A DNA stretch of 64,000 nt from an uncultured Clostridia bacterium. Its GTDB lineage: Bacteria; Bacillota; Clostridia; TANB77; CAG-508. The DNA is taken from assembly GCA_948934525.1 (NCBI GenBank), contig CAQZSK010000006.1, forward strand, positions 24,033 through 88,032, read 5' to 3'. The notes beneath the pieces are model-generated. The model had not been told where the DNA came from, ran no database searches, and saw only the letters and a list, made by a program, of their open reading frames with translations. Positions 32,711 to 41,861 of this stretch are shown piece after piece. The translations under genes were made by a program, and so were the position numbers. Within the stretch, counting starts at the first letter, position 1, and each line of letters starts with the position of its first letter.

Positions 32711-33646
32711 ATGAAGCCAAAGGTAATTGTGATTTGTGGCCCAACAGCATCAGGAAAGACAGGTCTTTCTGTGAAGCTAGCTCAAAGGATGAATGGAGAA
32801 GTGATATCTTGTGATTCTATGCAAATTTATAAAGATATGACGATTGGTACTGCAAAAGTAACTAAGAAAGAAATGCAGGGGATACCACATTATTTAATTG
32901 ACTTTGTTTCACCAGATGAAAGATATAGCGTAGCGGAATTTCAAAAGGATGCTGAAAAAGCAATTGGTGATATTGTAGCAAGAGGTAAAACTCCTATTGT
33001 GGTTGGTGGGACAGGTCTTTATGTAGATACTTTGGTATATCACATTCAGTATCCAGAAATAGAAACGGACTTAGAATATCGAAGAAAATTAGAAAAAATG
33101 ACAGAAGAACAAGGTTTAGAAAAACTTTATCAAAAGGCAAAAGAGATTGATCCACAAGCAATGGAAAAGATAAGCAATAATGATCAAAAACGTATTATGC
33201 GTGTTTTAGAAATTTACCATCAAACAGGTAAAACTAAAACACAATTAGAGATAGAGTCAAGAAGAGAAGAGCCACCTTATGAATACTTAGTATATAGTAT
33301 AGACATGGATAGAGAAAAACTCTATGATAGAATTAATAGAAGAGTAGACATTATGATAGAACAAGGGCTCATTGAAGAAGTACAAGCATTACTAAAGAAA
33401 TACAACCAATTTCCTACTGCAATGCAAGGATTAGGTTACAAGGAAGTAGTAAGTTATTTACAAGGAAATATGACTAAAGAAGAAATGATAGAGACTTTAA
33501 AACAAGAAACGAGAAGATATGCAAAACGCCAATTGACTTGGTTTAGAAAAAATAAAGACATTAAGTGGATAGATGGTTTGGCGTCAGTAGAAGAAAACAT
33601 ACAAAGGATATCGGAGGATTATGGAGAAAAAGCACAAAATAGCTAA
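32711..33646 (+). CDS. miaA: tRNA dimethylallyltransferase
   Basis: 311 residues from ATG 32711 (GGAGG at 32701). P-loop GPTASGKTGLSVKLA, DSMQIYKDMTIGTAK, GGTGLYVDTLVY and the tRNA-clamp AMQGLGYKEVVSYL. It attaches the isopentenyl group to A37 of UNN-reading tRNAs, the step before MiaB-type methylthiolation. The 3' end overlaps the next gene by 26 bases. Confidence 0.96.
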   Translation: MKPKVIVICGPTASGKTGLSVKLAQRMNGEVISCDSMQIYKDMTIGTAKVTKKEMQGIPHYLIDFVSPDERYSVAEFQKDAEKAIGDIVARGKTPIVVGGTGLYVDTLVYHIQYPEIETDLEYRRKLEKMTEEQGLEKLYQKAKEIDPQAMEKISNNDQKRIMRVLEIYHQTGKTKTQLEIESRREEPPYEYLVYSIDMDREKLYDRINRRVDIMIEQGLIEEVQALLKKYNQFPTAMQGLGYKEVVSYLQGNMTKEEMIETLKQETRRYAKRQLTWFRKNKDIKWIDGLASVEENIQRISEDYGEKAQNS

Positions 33647-34910
33647 GAAAAAGCAAAAAATGGCTGGACAGAAGCCAATATATAAGTTAAATAAAAAAGC
33701 TATTACAGCAGCATCTTTATTGATATTGATAGTATTAGGATATTGTCTTTATAAAGTGGTGGCACTTGTGCAAAATCCAACCAATACTTTTAGTGTAGAA
33801 CAGGGAAAAATTTATCAAGAAGAAGCAGCAATAGGTTATATTATTAGAGAAGAAACTGTAGTAAAAGGTAATAATTACAAAAATGGAATGGTACAAATCA
33901 AAACAGAAGGAGAAAGAGTGGCAAAAAATGAAGCGATTTTTCGTTATTACTCTAGTGGAGAAGAAAGTTTAAAGAAGAAGATTGCGGATTTAGATAGCAA
34001 AATAGATGAGGCAATTGCAGGAAAAAAGGAATTATTTACAGGTAGTGACATCAGAGCAATTGAAAAACAGATTGAAGAAAAAATAACATCATTAGTGAAT
34101 GTTAACAATATGCAAACTATTCGCGAAGCTAAAAAAGAAATTAGTAATAGCATTACTAAAAAAGCAAAAATAGCGGGAGACTATAGCCCAGCAGGTTCTT
34201 ATTTAAAGAAATTGATTGATGAAAGAAGCAAGTATGAGAAACAATTAAATGCAGGAGTAGAAGACTTAAAGGCACCTATTAGTGGTGTAGTTTCTTATAA
34301 AGTAGATGGATATGAAGAAATACTTTCGCCAAGTAATTTTAGCAATTTAACAAAAGAAACCTTAAAAAAGTTAAATATAAAAACAGGACAAGTAGTAGCA
34401 GATAGTACTGAAAGTGGGAAGATTATTAATAATTTTCAATGTTATATAGCTTGTATTTTAAACTCTGAACAAGCAAAAGAAGCGAAGTTAGGTACTAATG
34501 TTAAAATACGACTTCCTAATAATGCAGAAGTTTTAAGTAGTATAGAGTATATTTCACATGAAGATGATGCTACAATTTTAGTATTAAAATTATCAGAGCA
34601 AGTACAAGAATTAGTTAGCTATCGTAAAATCTCTTTTGATATTATATGGTGGAGTCATAGTGGGAAAAAGGTACCAAATGGAGCAATTGGAAGAGAACAA
34701 AAGGGAGATAAAGAAATCTGCTATGTTATTAGAACAAGAGCAGGGTATCAAGATAAAATTTGGATTAAAGTTACAAAACAAAATGAAAGATATTCCATTG
34801 TAGAAAATTATTCAAATGCAGAGTTGATAGAGTTAGGATATTCTACAGAAGAAATTAAAGGAAGAAAAACTTTGACGTTATATGACGAAATTTTGAAAAA
34901 ACCAGAATAA
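33621..34910 (+). CDS. HlyD-like membrane-anchored adaptor protein
   Basis: 429 residues: basic N-terminus, one membrane helix (~30-50), a beta barrel/lipoyl-like half (GYIIREETVVKGNNYKNGMVQIKTEGERVAKNEAIFRY), a coiled-coil hairpin (~110-175), then the second half (LKAPISGVVSYKVDGYEE). This is the membrane-fusion-protein layout, but in Clostridia it is usually found as here before sepF and divIVA rather than with a transporter, suggesting a wall or division role. It overlaps miaA. Confidence 0.75.
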   Translation: MEKKHKIAKKKQKMAGQKPIYKLNKKAITAASLLILIVLGYCLYKVVALVQNPTNTFSVEQGKIYQEEAAIGYIIREETVVKGNNYKNGMVQIKTEGERVAKNEAIFRYYSSGEESLKKKIADLDSKIDEAIAGKKELFTGSDIRAIEKQIEEKITSLVNVNNMQTIREAKKEISNSITKKAKIAGDYSPAGSYLKKLIDERSKYEKQLNAGVEDLKAPISGVVSYKVDGYEEILSPSNFSNLTKETLKKLNIKTGQVVADSTESGKIINNFQCYIACILNSEQAKEAKLGTNVKIRLPNNAEVLSSIEYISHEDDATILVLKLSEQVQELVSYRKISFDIIWWSHSGKKVPNGAIGREQKGDKEICYVIRTRAGYQDKIWIKVTKQNERYSIVENYSNAELIELGYSTEEIKGRKTLTLYDEILKKPE

Positions 34911-34966
34911 AAATGTTACAAAAATGTTACAAATATATTAAAATCATATTAAAAACAAAAAAAGTA

Positions 34967-34995
34967 TTGACAAGAAAGCAAAAAAGTTAGATACT
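34967..34995 (+). promoter_or_regulatory. sigma-A promoter of sepF
   Basis: TTGACA at 34967-34972, 17-base spacer, GATACT at 34990-34995. Confidence 0.65.
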
Positions 34996-35038
34996 ATAAA
35001 CGATAAAACAAAAGACAGAATTTTAGGAGGGTTATAAA

Positions 35039-35533
35039 ATGGCAGGAGCTATTATGGAAAAAGTATGGGGACTATTTGGAATGGACCCAGCAGAAGAACG
35101 TGATGATGAAGAATTAGAGAATTATGATGATGAAGAATTAGAAAACTATGATGATGAGGAAGAAGAGCAACCAGAAGAAAGAAGATTATGGGGAAGAAGA
35201 AACAGCAAAGTAGTTAGCATGCCTCAAGTGCAACAAGTAAAAATGGTAATTTCTCAACCAACTAATTTTGAACAAGCTGCTAGTATTTGTGATTTATTAA
35301 AACAAAAAAAGTCAGTCATAGTTAATTTAGAATATGTAAATAAAGATGTTGCAAGAAGAATTATAGATGTTGTATCAGGTGCGGTACACGCATTAGATGG
35401 GCATATGCAAAAAATTTCAAATTCTATTGTGTTAATTGCACCATTTAATTATGATATAGAAAATGATACTGCAAGAGATGAGATCAAAAACAAATTATCT
35501 GTTTCTTGGTTAAGAAATAACAATAATCAATAA
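35039..35533 (+). CDS. sepF: cell division protein SepF
   Basis: 164 residues. An N-terminal amphipathic membrane-binding helix, an acidic linker with tandem DDEELENY repeats (from 35101, about two and a half units at both protein and DNA level), and the SepF fold (VKMVISQPTNFEQAASICDLLKQKKSVIVNLEYVNKDVARRIIDVVSGAVHAL). It tethers FtsZ to the membrane. AGGAGGGTT precedes the ATG. The repeat may vary in number between strains. Confidence 0.95.
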   Translation: MAGAIMEKVWGLFGMDPAEERDDEELENYDDEELENYDDEEEEQPEERRLWGRRNSKVVSMPQVQQVKMVISQPTNFEQAASICDLLKQKKSVIVNLEYVNKDVARRIIDVVSGAVHALDGHMQKISNSIVLIAPFNYDIENDTARDEIKNKLSVSWLRNNNNQ

Positions 35534-35579
35534 GAAGTTCCTTGTGGCTTTTTTATACAAATTTTAGGAGGAGGATAAT

Positions 35580-36029
35580 ATGCTTACACCTTTGGACATT
35601 GAAAATAAGAAATTTTCAAAACAAATGATGAATGGTTACAGTGTCGAAGAAGTAGACGATTTCTTAGATGAATTAACAGAAGATTACGAAAAATTATATA
35701 AAGAAGTTGCTGACAGTAAGAATAAGCTTGAAGAATTACAAGAGAATGTAGAAAAATACAAAGGAATAGAAAATACTTTACAAAATACTTTGGTTATGGC
35801 TCAACTTGCAGCAGATGATATTAAAAAAGCTGCCCAAAAAGAAGCTGATAAAATATTACTTGATGCACAAGGAGATGCAAGACAAACGGCAAGAGCATTA
35901 GACCAAGATATTATGATAAAAAAGAAGACTTTAGAAGATTTAGAAAAACAATTGGATGTGTATAGAGCAAAAATGGAATCATTATTAATTTCTCAATTAG
36001 AACTTCTAAAAGAATCTAATAAAGATTAA
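35580..36029 (+). CDS. divIVA: DivIVA-family polar/division protein
   Basis: 149 residues: MLTPLDIENKKFSKQMMNGYSVEEVDDFLDELTEDYE, the membrane-binding crossed-loop domain, then a long coiled coil. It recognises negatively curved membrane at poles and septa. AGGAGGAG precedes the ATG. Follows sepF by 46 bases, ends at a strong terminator. Confidence 0.94.
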   Translation: MLTPLDIENKKFSKQMMNGYSVEEVDDFLDELTEDYEKLYKEVADSKNKLEELQENVEKYKGIENTLQNTLVMAQLAADDIKKAAQKEADKILLDAQGDARQTARALDQDIMIKKKTLEDLEKQLDVYRAKMESLLISQLELLKESNKD

Positions 36030-36032
36030 AAG

Positions 36033-36062
36033 AAAACTGCTATTGAAAAATAGCAGTTTTTT
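36033..36062 (+). terminator. terminator of sepF-divIVA
   Basis: AAAACTGCTA pairs with TAGCAGTTTT, then T residues. Confidence 0.85.
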
Positions 36063-36234
36063 AGAAGGAAATTTTATGCTTGACGTATTGCAAACCTTGA
36101 GATATAATGTTTTTGCAATATTACAAAGAATTAACAATGTTACAGTAGCATTAAGAAAATGTTACATTTCTATTAAAACTATTGACATATTGATAGAAAA
36201 TTATAAAATAAGTATATATCATACTAGAGGTATT

Positions 36235-36792
36235 ATGAGAGTAATTAGTGGAATAGCAAGAGGTACAAAATTAAGTTCAATTGAAAGTTTGTCTACAAGA
36301 CCAACTTTAGATAGAGTAAAGGAATCTTTATTTAATATTATACAAAATAAAATAGAAGATACCATTATTTTGGACTTATTTGCAGGAAGTGGAGCCATTG
36401 CTATTGAATTTTTAAGTAGAGGCGCTAGACAAGCCTATTTATGTGAAAATAATCATGCAGCTATAAAAATGATATATGCAAATTTGGAGAAGACAAGGTT
36501 AAAAGAAAAAGCTACTGTTATAACAAGGGATTATCAAAAAGCAATAGAAATATGTAAAAAGGACAATATTCAATTTGATACAATCTATTTAGATCCACCT
36601 TATCAAACTAATTTTGCAATACAAGCTACCAAAAAAATATTATCATTAGATTTACTAAAAGAAAAAGGAACCATAATTATAGAAACCGATGATGAGAAGC
36701 GAGAATTACTCGAATTAGAAGAACTAGATATAAAAATAGAGGACATTAGAAAATATGGAAGAGCGAGTTTGATTTTCCTATCTTCTAAGTAG
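36235..36792 (+). CDS. rsmD: 16S rRNA (guanine(966)-N(2))-methyltransferase RsmD
   Basis: 185 residues from ATG 36235, the family start (MRVISGIARGTKL); 64 in-frame codons upstream overlap a terminator and promoter and are not coding. SAM motif LDLFAGSGAIAIEFLSRGA and catalytic LDPPYQ. A TTGACA at 36182 with TAAAAT (36204-36209) lies upstream. It methylates G966 near the P site. Confidence 0.93.
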   Translation: MRVISGIARGTKLSSIESLSTRPTLDRVKESLFNIIQNKIEDTIILDLFAGSGAIAIEFLSRGARQAYLCENNHAAIKMIYANLEKTRLKEKATVITRDYQKAIEICKKDNIQFDTIYLDPPYQTNFAIQATKKILSLDLLKEKGTIIIETDDEKRELLELEELDIKIEDIRKYGRASLIFLSSK

Positions 36793-36862
36793 AAAGAATA
36801 AATATACGATTTGATTAAGGGTAAATTCGTAAAGCGTCTTAAAAATCGAAAGGGGTAATACA

Positions 36863-37300
36863 ATGGAAATATTTACTTTGTTAGAAACTTTAGAGGATAT
36901 GCTAGAAAAAAGTAGAAATGTACCTTTTTCTGGTAAATGTGTTGTAGATAAAGAAGAAGTGTTAGATATTATAAAAGAAATAAGACTAAAGTTGCCAGAA
37001 GAATTAAAACAAGCTAAGTGGGTAAAAGAAGAAAGGCAGCGTATATTAGTTGAGGCACAAAACGAAGCAGATGAAATTATTAAAGAGGCAGAAAATAGAA
37101 TTATTTCTATGATAGATGAACATGAAATAACGAGAAAAGCTTATGAGAAGAAGGTTGAGATTATCGAAACAGCAAATGAAATGTCTCGTGAGATTTCAAA
37201 AGGAACAAAAGACTATGCAGATAATCTTTTATCCAATATAGAAGATGCTTTGCAAAACGCATTAAAAGTAATTCAAGAAAACAGAAATGAACTAAAATAG
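36863..37300 (+). CDS. coiled-coil protein, conserved in Clostridia
   Basis: 145 residues, predicted helical throughout, with a long Glu/Lys coiled coil (AKWVKEERQRILVEAQNEADEIIKEAENRIISMIDEHEITRKAYEKKVE). It resembles DivIVA and ATP-synthase b-subunit stalks in composition only. AAAGGGG precedes the ATG. Between rsmD and ftsK. Function unknown. Confidence 0.75.
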   Translation: MEIFTLLETLEDMLEKSRNVPFSGKCVVDKEEVLDIIKEIRLKLPEELKQAKWVKEERQRILVEAQNEADEIIKEAENRIISMIDEHEITRKAYEKKVEIIETANEMSREISKGTKDYADNLLSNIEDALQNALKVIQENRNELK

Positions 37301-37310
37301 ATTTTTGGGG

Positions 37311-37359
37311 GTCAGAAAGGGGAAGTTAAGTCGTTGATTTCCAATTTCTGACTTTCTTT
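37311..37359 (+). terminator. probable terminator before ftsK
   Basis: GTCAGAAA (37311-37318) pairs with TTTCTGAC (37345-37352), followed by TTTCTTT; the T tract is broken, so strength is uncertain. Confidence 0.45.
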
Positions 37360-37435
37360 AGTTTGTTAGTATTTTTTCTATATTATAAATATAGGAAAAG
37401 CAGATGATCAATAATAACAGGAGGAAAGTAAGAAA

Positions 37436-39907
37436 ATGGCAACAAAGCGTGGAAAGAAAAAGAAGAAGGGTAGTAAAGTAGATATCAATATTGCAGTAGT
37501 AGTGTTGGTATTGTTAAGTATATTATTAATGATTTTGATTTATACTAAGTCAGGAAGCATTGGAGCTAAATTAAGTCCGATGTTAGGTGGAATTATGGGA
37601 TTCATCAAATATGTAATTCCAATTGGTATGCTACTAATTGCTATATCAATGACACATAATGATAAATATTTTATGACTCATAAATTAATGCAATATGGAA
37701 TTTTCCTAGTTTGTATTGCGGCAATGCTTAGTATTTTTCAAGGAAATATTAATATTAATAGAGATTTTTCTGATATTATGCAAGACTGTTACTATAATGG
37801 AGAAAGAGATGTAGGCGGTGGTGTTATTGGAGGAGCAGTAGCGGTTCCATTAATCAAAATGTTAGGAACAGTTGGAGCTGCAATTTTTACCATAGGAGTT
37901 TCTATTCTTCTACTAGTATTTATCTTTGACATTAAGCCAGCAGAAATGATTGCGAATTATTTAGATGGAGCAGAGGATAGAAAGCTAGAAAGACAAGCTT
38001 ATGAAGAAGAAAGATTAGCTAGGAGAGAAAAAATAGCTAAGTCAAGAAAACTTCCACAAATAGATTTAGATGATGATGAACCACCAAAAGAAACTAAGAA
38101 AGAAAAACGTTTACGTGAAAAGGAAGAAGCTGAAAAATTAGCAGCTCAATTCGAAGACCAATTAACTATTAATTTAAATGAAGAAGATAAGTTAGGACAA
38201 AAATTTGATCACACTAATGATGAACTAGATATTCCGTTCTTTGGAAAGAAAAAGTTAAAAGGTGGACAAGTGACAGAGATAGAAGAGCAAAAAACAGAAC
38301 CAAGTTCTCCAGATGTTTTAGAAGCTAATTTATTTAAACAAGTAGAAGAACAAAAAGAAGATAAAACAAAGGAGATTTTACAATTAGAACATGCTGTAAC
38401 TGTAGAAGATGAAAATTATGAATTTCCACCAGTGCAATTGTTAAGTGAACCAGAGAAGAAAGTAAATAGAGGAAGCAAAAAATCAGTAGCAGATACAGCT
38501 ACGCAATTACAAAAAACTTTATATAGTTTTGGGGTGTCAGCAAAGGTAGAAGACGTTTCAGTAGGACCAGCTATTACAAGATATGAATTAAAACCTGCAG
38601 AAGGAGTTCGTGTTAGTAAAATTGCAAACTTAGCTGATGATATTGCTTTAAACTTAGCAGCAGAAAGTATCCGTATTGAAGCACCAATTCCAGGAAAACA
38701 AGCGGTAGGAATTGAAATACCAAATAAAGAAAATGAAATGGTACATTTTAGAGAGATTATCGAAGATGATAAATTTATTGATCATAAATCAAAATTAGCT
38801 TTTGGACTTGGAAAAGATGTAGCAGGACAAGCGGTAGTTACCGATATTGCTAAAATGCCTCACGTTTTAATTGCTGGTGCAACAGGTTCTGGTAAGAGTG
38901 TTTGTATCAATACTTTAATTTCAAGCATTTTGTATAAAGCGAAACCAAGTGAAGCAAAATTATTAATGGTTGACCCAAAAATTGTAGAACTTTCAGTATA
39001 TAATGGAATACCACATTTGCTAATTCCAGTAGTAACAGACCCTAAAAAAGCAGCAGGAGCTTTAGCCTGGGCAGTGCAAGAGATGGAAGATCGTTATCAA
39101 AGATTTGCGACCAAAGGAGTAAGAGACTTAAAAGGATATAATGAAGCAATGCAAAAAGAAGAAGGAAATGCGACACTTCCACAAATTGTTATCATTATAG
39201 ATGAGTTAGCAGACTTAATGATGGTATCACCAAAAGATGTAGAAGATTCTATTTGCCGTTTAGCACAAAAAGCAAGAGCAGCAGGAATGCACTTAGTAAT
39301 TGCTACACAAAGACCATCTGTTGATGTTATCACAGGTATTATTAAAGCAAATATTCCATCTAGAATAGCCTTTTCTGTATCTTCACAAGTAGATTCTAGA
39401 ACCATTTTGGATATGGCAGGTGCAGAGAAATTATTAGGAAAAGGAGATATGCTATTCTATCCTGCAGGTGCTTCAAAACCTACTAGAGTACAAGGTGCGT
39501 TTGTATCAGACGGTGAAGTAGAAAAAATAGTGGACTTTATTAAAGCAGAAGGAGAAGTAACTTATAACGAAGATATTATAGAACAAATAGAAAATTCTAA
39601 TAAAACAGATAAAGAAAAGGATTTAGAATCAGAACAAGCCGATGATGATGGAACAGATCCATTCTTAATGGAGGCTATTGATACTGTAGTAGAAACCAAG
39701 CAAGCATCCACCTCTTTTATTCAAAGAAGATTTAAAGTAGGCTATGCAAGAGCAGGAAGAATTATTGATCAAATGGAAGAAAGAGGCGTTATTTCAGGCT
39801 ATCAAGGAAGTAAGCCACGTGAAGTATTGATGACAAAAGAAAGATGGCAAGAATTGAAAATGGCTCAGAATTCTCCTGATGCTAATAGTGAGCAGACTCA
39901 GGAATAG
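37436..39907 (+). CDS. ftsK: DNA translocase FtsK/SpoIIIE
   Basis: 823 residues. Four membrane helices in the first ~190 residues, a charged linker, alpha domain with GPAITRYELKPAEGVRVSKIANL, the motor with Walker A AGATGSGKSVCIN and Walker B IVIIIDELADLMM, ARAAGMHLVIATQRPSVDVITG, and a C-terminal gamma winged helix (STSFIQRRFKVGYARAGRIIDQMEERGVI). It pumps DNA through septa at division or sporulation. AGGAGGAAAG precedes the ATG. Confidence 0.97.
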   Translation: MATKRGKKKKKGSKVDINIAVVVLVLLSILLMILIYTKSGSIGAKLSPMLGGIMGFIKYVIPIGMLLIAISMTHNDKYFMTHKLMQYGIFLVCIAAMLSIFQGNININRDFSDIMQDCYYNGERDVGGGVIGGAVAVPLIKMLGTVGAAIFTIGVSILLLVFIFDIKPAEMIANYLDGAEDRKLERQAYEEERLARREKIAKSRKLPQIDLDDDEPPKETKKEKRLREKEEAEKLAAQFEDQLTINLNEEDKLGQKFDHTNDELDIPFFGKKKLKGGQVTEIEEQKTEPSSPDVLEANLFKQVEEQKEDKTKEILQLEHAVTVEDENYEFPPVQLLSEPEKKVNRGSKKSVADTATQLQKTLYSFGVSAKVEDVSVGPAITRYELKPAEGVRVSKIANLADDIALNLAAESIRIEAPIPGKQAVGIEIPNKENEMVHFREIIEDDKFIDHKSKLAFGLGKDVAGQAVVTDIAKMPHVLIAGATGSGKSVCINTLISSILYKAKPSEAKLLMVDPKIVELSVYNGIPHLLIPVVTDPKKAAGALAWAVQEMEDRYQRFATKGVRDLKGYNEAMQKEEGNATLPQIVIIIDELADLMMVSPKDVEDSICRLAQKARAAGMHLVIATQRPSVDVITGIIKANIPSRIAFSVSSQVDSRTILDMAGAEKLLGKGDMLFYPAGASKPTRVQGAFVSDGEVEKIVDFIKAEGEVTYNEDIIEQIENSNKTDKEKDLESEQADDDGTDPFLMEAIDTVVETKQASTSFIQRRFKVGYARAGRIIDQMEERGVISGYQGSKPREVLMTKERWQELKMAQNSPDANSEQTQE

Positions 39908-39955
39908 AATTTATATGAATACATAAACTATAATCAACAAATGAAAAAGGTACAT

Positions 39956-41521
39956 ATGGAAAAGAAAAAGCAAATTTTAGAAAAATTCAATATGAAGGAT
40001 TATACCAATCGCTTAGAGAAGATTTTAGAGAAAAAAGGGTTTTCACTAGATACTAAAAATCTTCTTTTAAGCATGCTTTACAAAATTGAAAATGGTTATA
40101 ATGATTATGAAAAAACGAAGGTAGAAGTAGCTACTAAAAGTGAATTTATTGCAAACTTATTCCAAATGATACAAGAAAACTGTGAAGAAATTATTGTAGC
40201 AGAGTTTAATTCAGAAGCGAGTAATGTACTAAGAAAACAGGATGTAAAATATATTATAGAAAGAGACAATAAAAAGATAATTGCTTTTGCAAATGAGTTA
40301 TTGGTAATGGATTGCATCTTAAAATTATCAGAAAAAATAATTAGTATGCCACAAGAAAAACAAGAACTACAAATTGCTATTTCAGAATTTTTAAATTTAG
40401 GTAACCGAATGAACCAATTGGAGGTAATCAGAGATTTTAATGGTTGGTCTTGGGACATTATATTAAAGGAGATTACAGATATAGAGAGCAATAACATTTT
40501 TCAAACATTACTTTATTTAAGCGGATATGAGTTCATGGAGAATTGGCATACAAATGAAAGCAATTTAGCAGATTATATAGATTTGTTAAAAGAACATATT
40601 AAGGATAATTTTGGAGAAAGAAGAGCAGAACAATTTATTTCATTATTTTGCAAATTGGTTATTGATATTGCAGTTTCTAAAAATAAAGAGCAATATACAT
40701 TTTGGAAAGAGAAAACAGAAGGATTAGAAAATCAACTAAAAAAATTACAAAATAAAGCAAAATTTTTGGAGCAAGAAACAAAAGAAAAAAAGAGATATAT
40801 GAAACAAATTGAAGAAATTGACAAGATGCTAAATAATAAAGAAGAGCTTCATAAGGAATATGAAAAAAGAAATAGTAAATTACCGAATAAAGAGAAAATA
40901 TTTAGTGTTAGCCATTTGGTAGAACGATTGGGGAGAGAAAGAGCACAATTATTAGACGAAATAAAAAAATGTAATGAAATGATAGAGCCAAAGGGCTATG
41001 TAATGAGAAAACAAGAATTAGAAAACAAAGTAGAATTTTTAAGAGCATTAGATTTAGAACAAAAAGTAGATAAAAGGTTCAAGATAATAGAATTATGTAG
41101 TTTATTTTTAGAGTGCTTCCAAATTAAAATAGCAAAAGCCAAGACAAAGCAAGAAATTATAGAGTATATTTATGAGTTACGTTATTATGGATTTTTAAAC
41201 TTAGATGAAGAAGGAACAAAGTTGAAAGAAGTTATGCAATTAAAATCTCTTTTTCAAGAGAGTAGAAAAAGTTTATTAGAAAAGGCAATAAAATTAAATG
41301 TACTAGAGGAGATAACAGAGGATAAAGATATTAATGAACAAATTTTAAATGCTATTTTTGATAGTAGAATGATAGACCTAGAGCATATGGTAATAGAAAC
41401 AAAGGTAAAAGAGGGTAGGTTATATATTGAATATTATGATGAAAAGGTATTAGAAACGACAGTAGAATTACAATGTGATAGAACAGTGAGGTTAAAGAAG
41501 AAAGTGAAGTTATTTGTATAA
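39956..41521 (+). CDS. large coiled-coil hypothetical protein
   Basis: About 521 residues. An N-terminal helical domain (~1-240), a central coiled coil (~245-345: KEKTEGLENQLKKLQNKAKFLEQETKEKKRYMKQIEEIDKM) and a C-terminal helical part ending in short strands (EGRLYIEYYDEKVLETTVELQCDR). No known family, no membrane segment. ATG 39956 is better placed after AAAAAGG than ATG 39941. Directly after ftsK (48 bases), so it may be cotranscribed. Chromosome-related role possible, not shown. Confidence 0.75.
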   Translation: MEKKKQILEKFNMKDYTNRLEKILEKKGFSLDTKNLLLSMLYKIENGYNDYEKTKVEVATKSEFIANLFQMIQENCEEIIVAEFNSEASNVLRKQDVKYIIERDNKKIIAFANELLVMDCILKLSEKIISMPQEKQELQIAISEFLNLGNRMNQLEVIRDFNGWSWDIILKEITDIESNNIFQTLLYLSGYEFMENWHTNESNLADYIDLLKEHIKDNFGERRAEQFISLFCKLVIDIAVSKNKEQYTFWKEKTEGLENQLKKLQNKAKFLEQETKEKKRYMKQIEEIDKMLNNKEELHKEYEKRNSKLPNKEKIFSVSHLVERLGRERAQLLDEIKKCNEMIEPKGYVMRKQELENKVEFLRALDLEQKVDKRFKIIELCSLFLECFQIKIAKAKTKQEIIEYIYELRYYGFLNLDEEGTKLKEVMQLKSLFQESRKSLLEKAIKLNVLEEITEDKDINEQILNAIFDSRMIDLEHMVIETKVKEGRLYIEYYDEKVLETTVELQCDRTVRLKKKVKLFV

Positions 41522-41523
41522 AA

Positions 41524-41556
41524 TAAAATCCACATCCATTTTTCAATGAATGTGGG
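41524..41556 (-). terminator. terminator of the 54-aa membrane gene
   Basis: Minus strand CCACATTCA-loop-TGGATGTGG followed by ATTTTATTTT. The stem is similar to that at 43520-43551. Confidence 0.6.
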
Positions 41557-41586
41557 AGCCCATGAATTGATGGACCAAGATAGAGG

Positions 41587-41751
41587 CTATTTTTTCTTGG
41601 CGGAAATGATGTAGATACCAAAAGCGAAAAAAGCAATTAGCAGGCAAATTAAGCTAAGAAGCTTGAAAACAAAAGAGTTGAAAAGGTATCCTGCTATATA
41701 TGCAAAAATGCCAAGAAGTGCGAAAACTTTCAAAACAGTGAAAGAAGTCAT
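41587..41751 (-). CDS. 54-aa two-helix membrane protein
   Basis: MTSFTVLKVFALLGIFAYIAGYLFNS then FKLLSLICLLIAFFAFGIYIISAKKK. GGAGGTTTCTCT precedes the ATG at 41751; the longer upstream frame is not supported. It resembles the 43579 gene in size, two helices, KKK ending and 3' flank; the two likely arose by duplication around the nuclease gene. Function unknown. Confidence 0.65.
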   Translation of the reverse strand: MTSFTVLKVFALLGIFAYIAGYLFNSFVFKLLSLICLLIAFFAFGIYIISAKKK

Positions 41752-41861
41752 AGAGAAACCTCCAATATGAATTAATATATATATTATATCATAAAATGCC
41801 TTGAATTTCAAATTATGTAAAGGACAGAACTGTAAATGATAATATAGAAAGGACGAAGAGT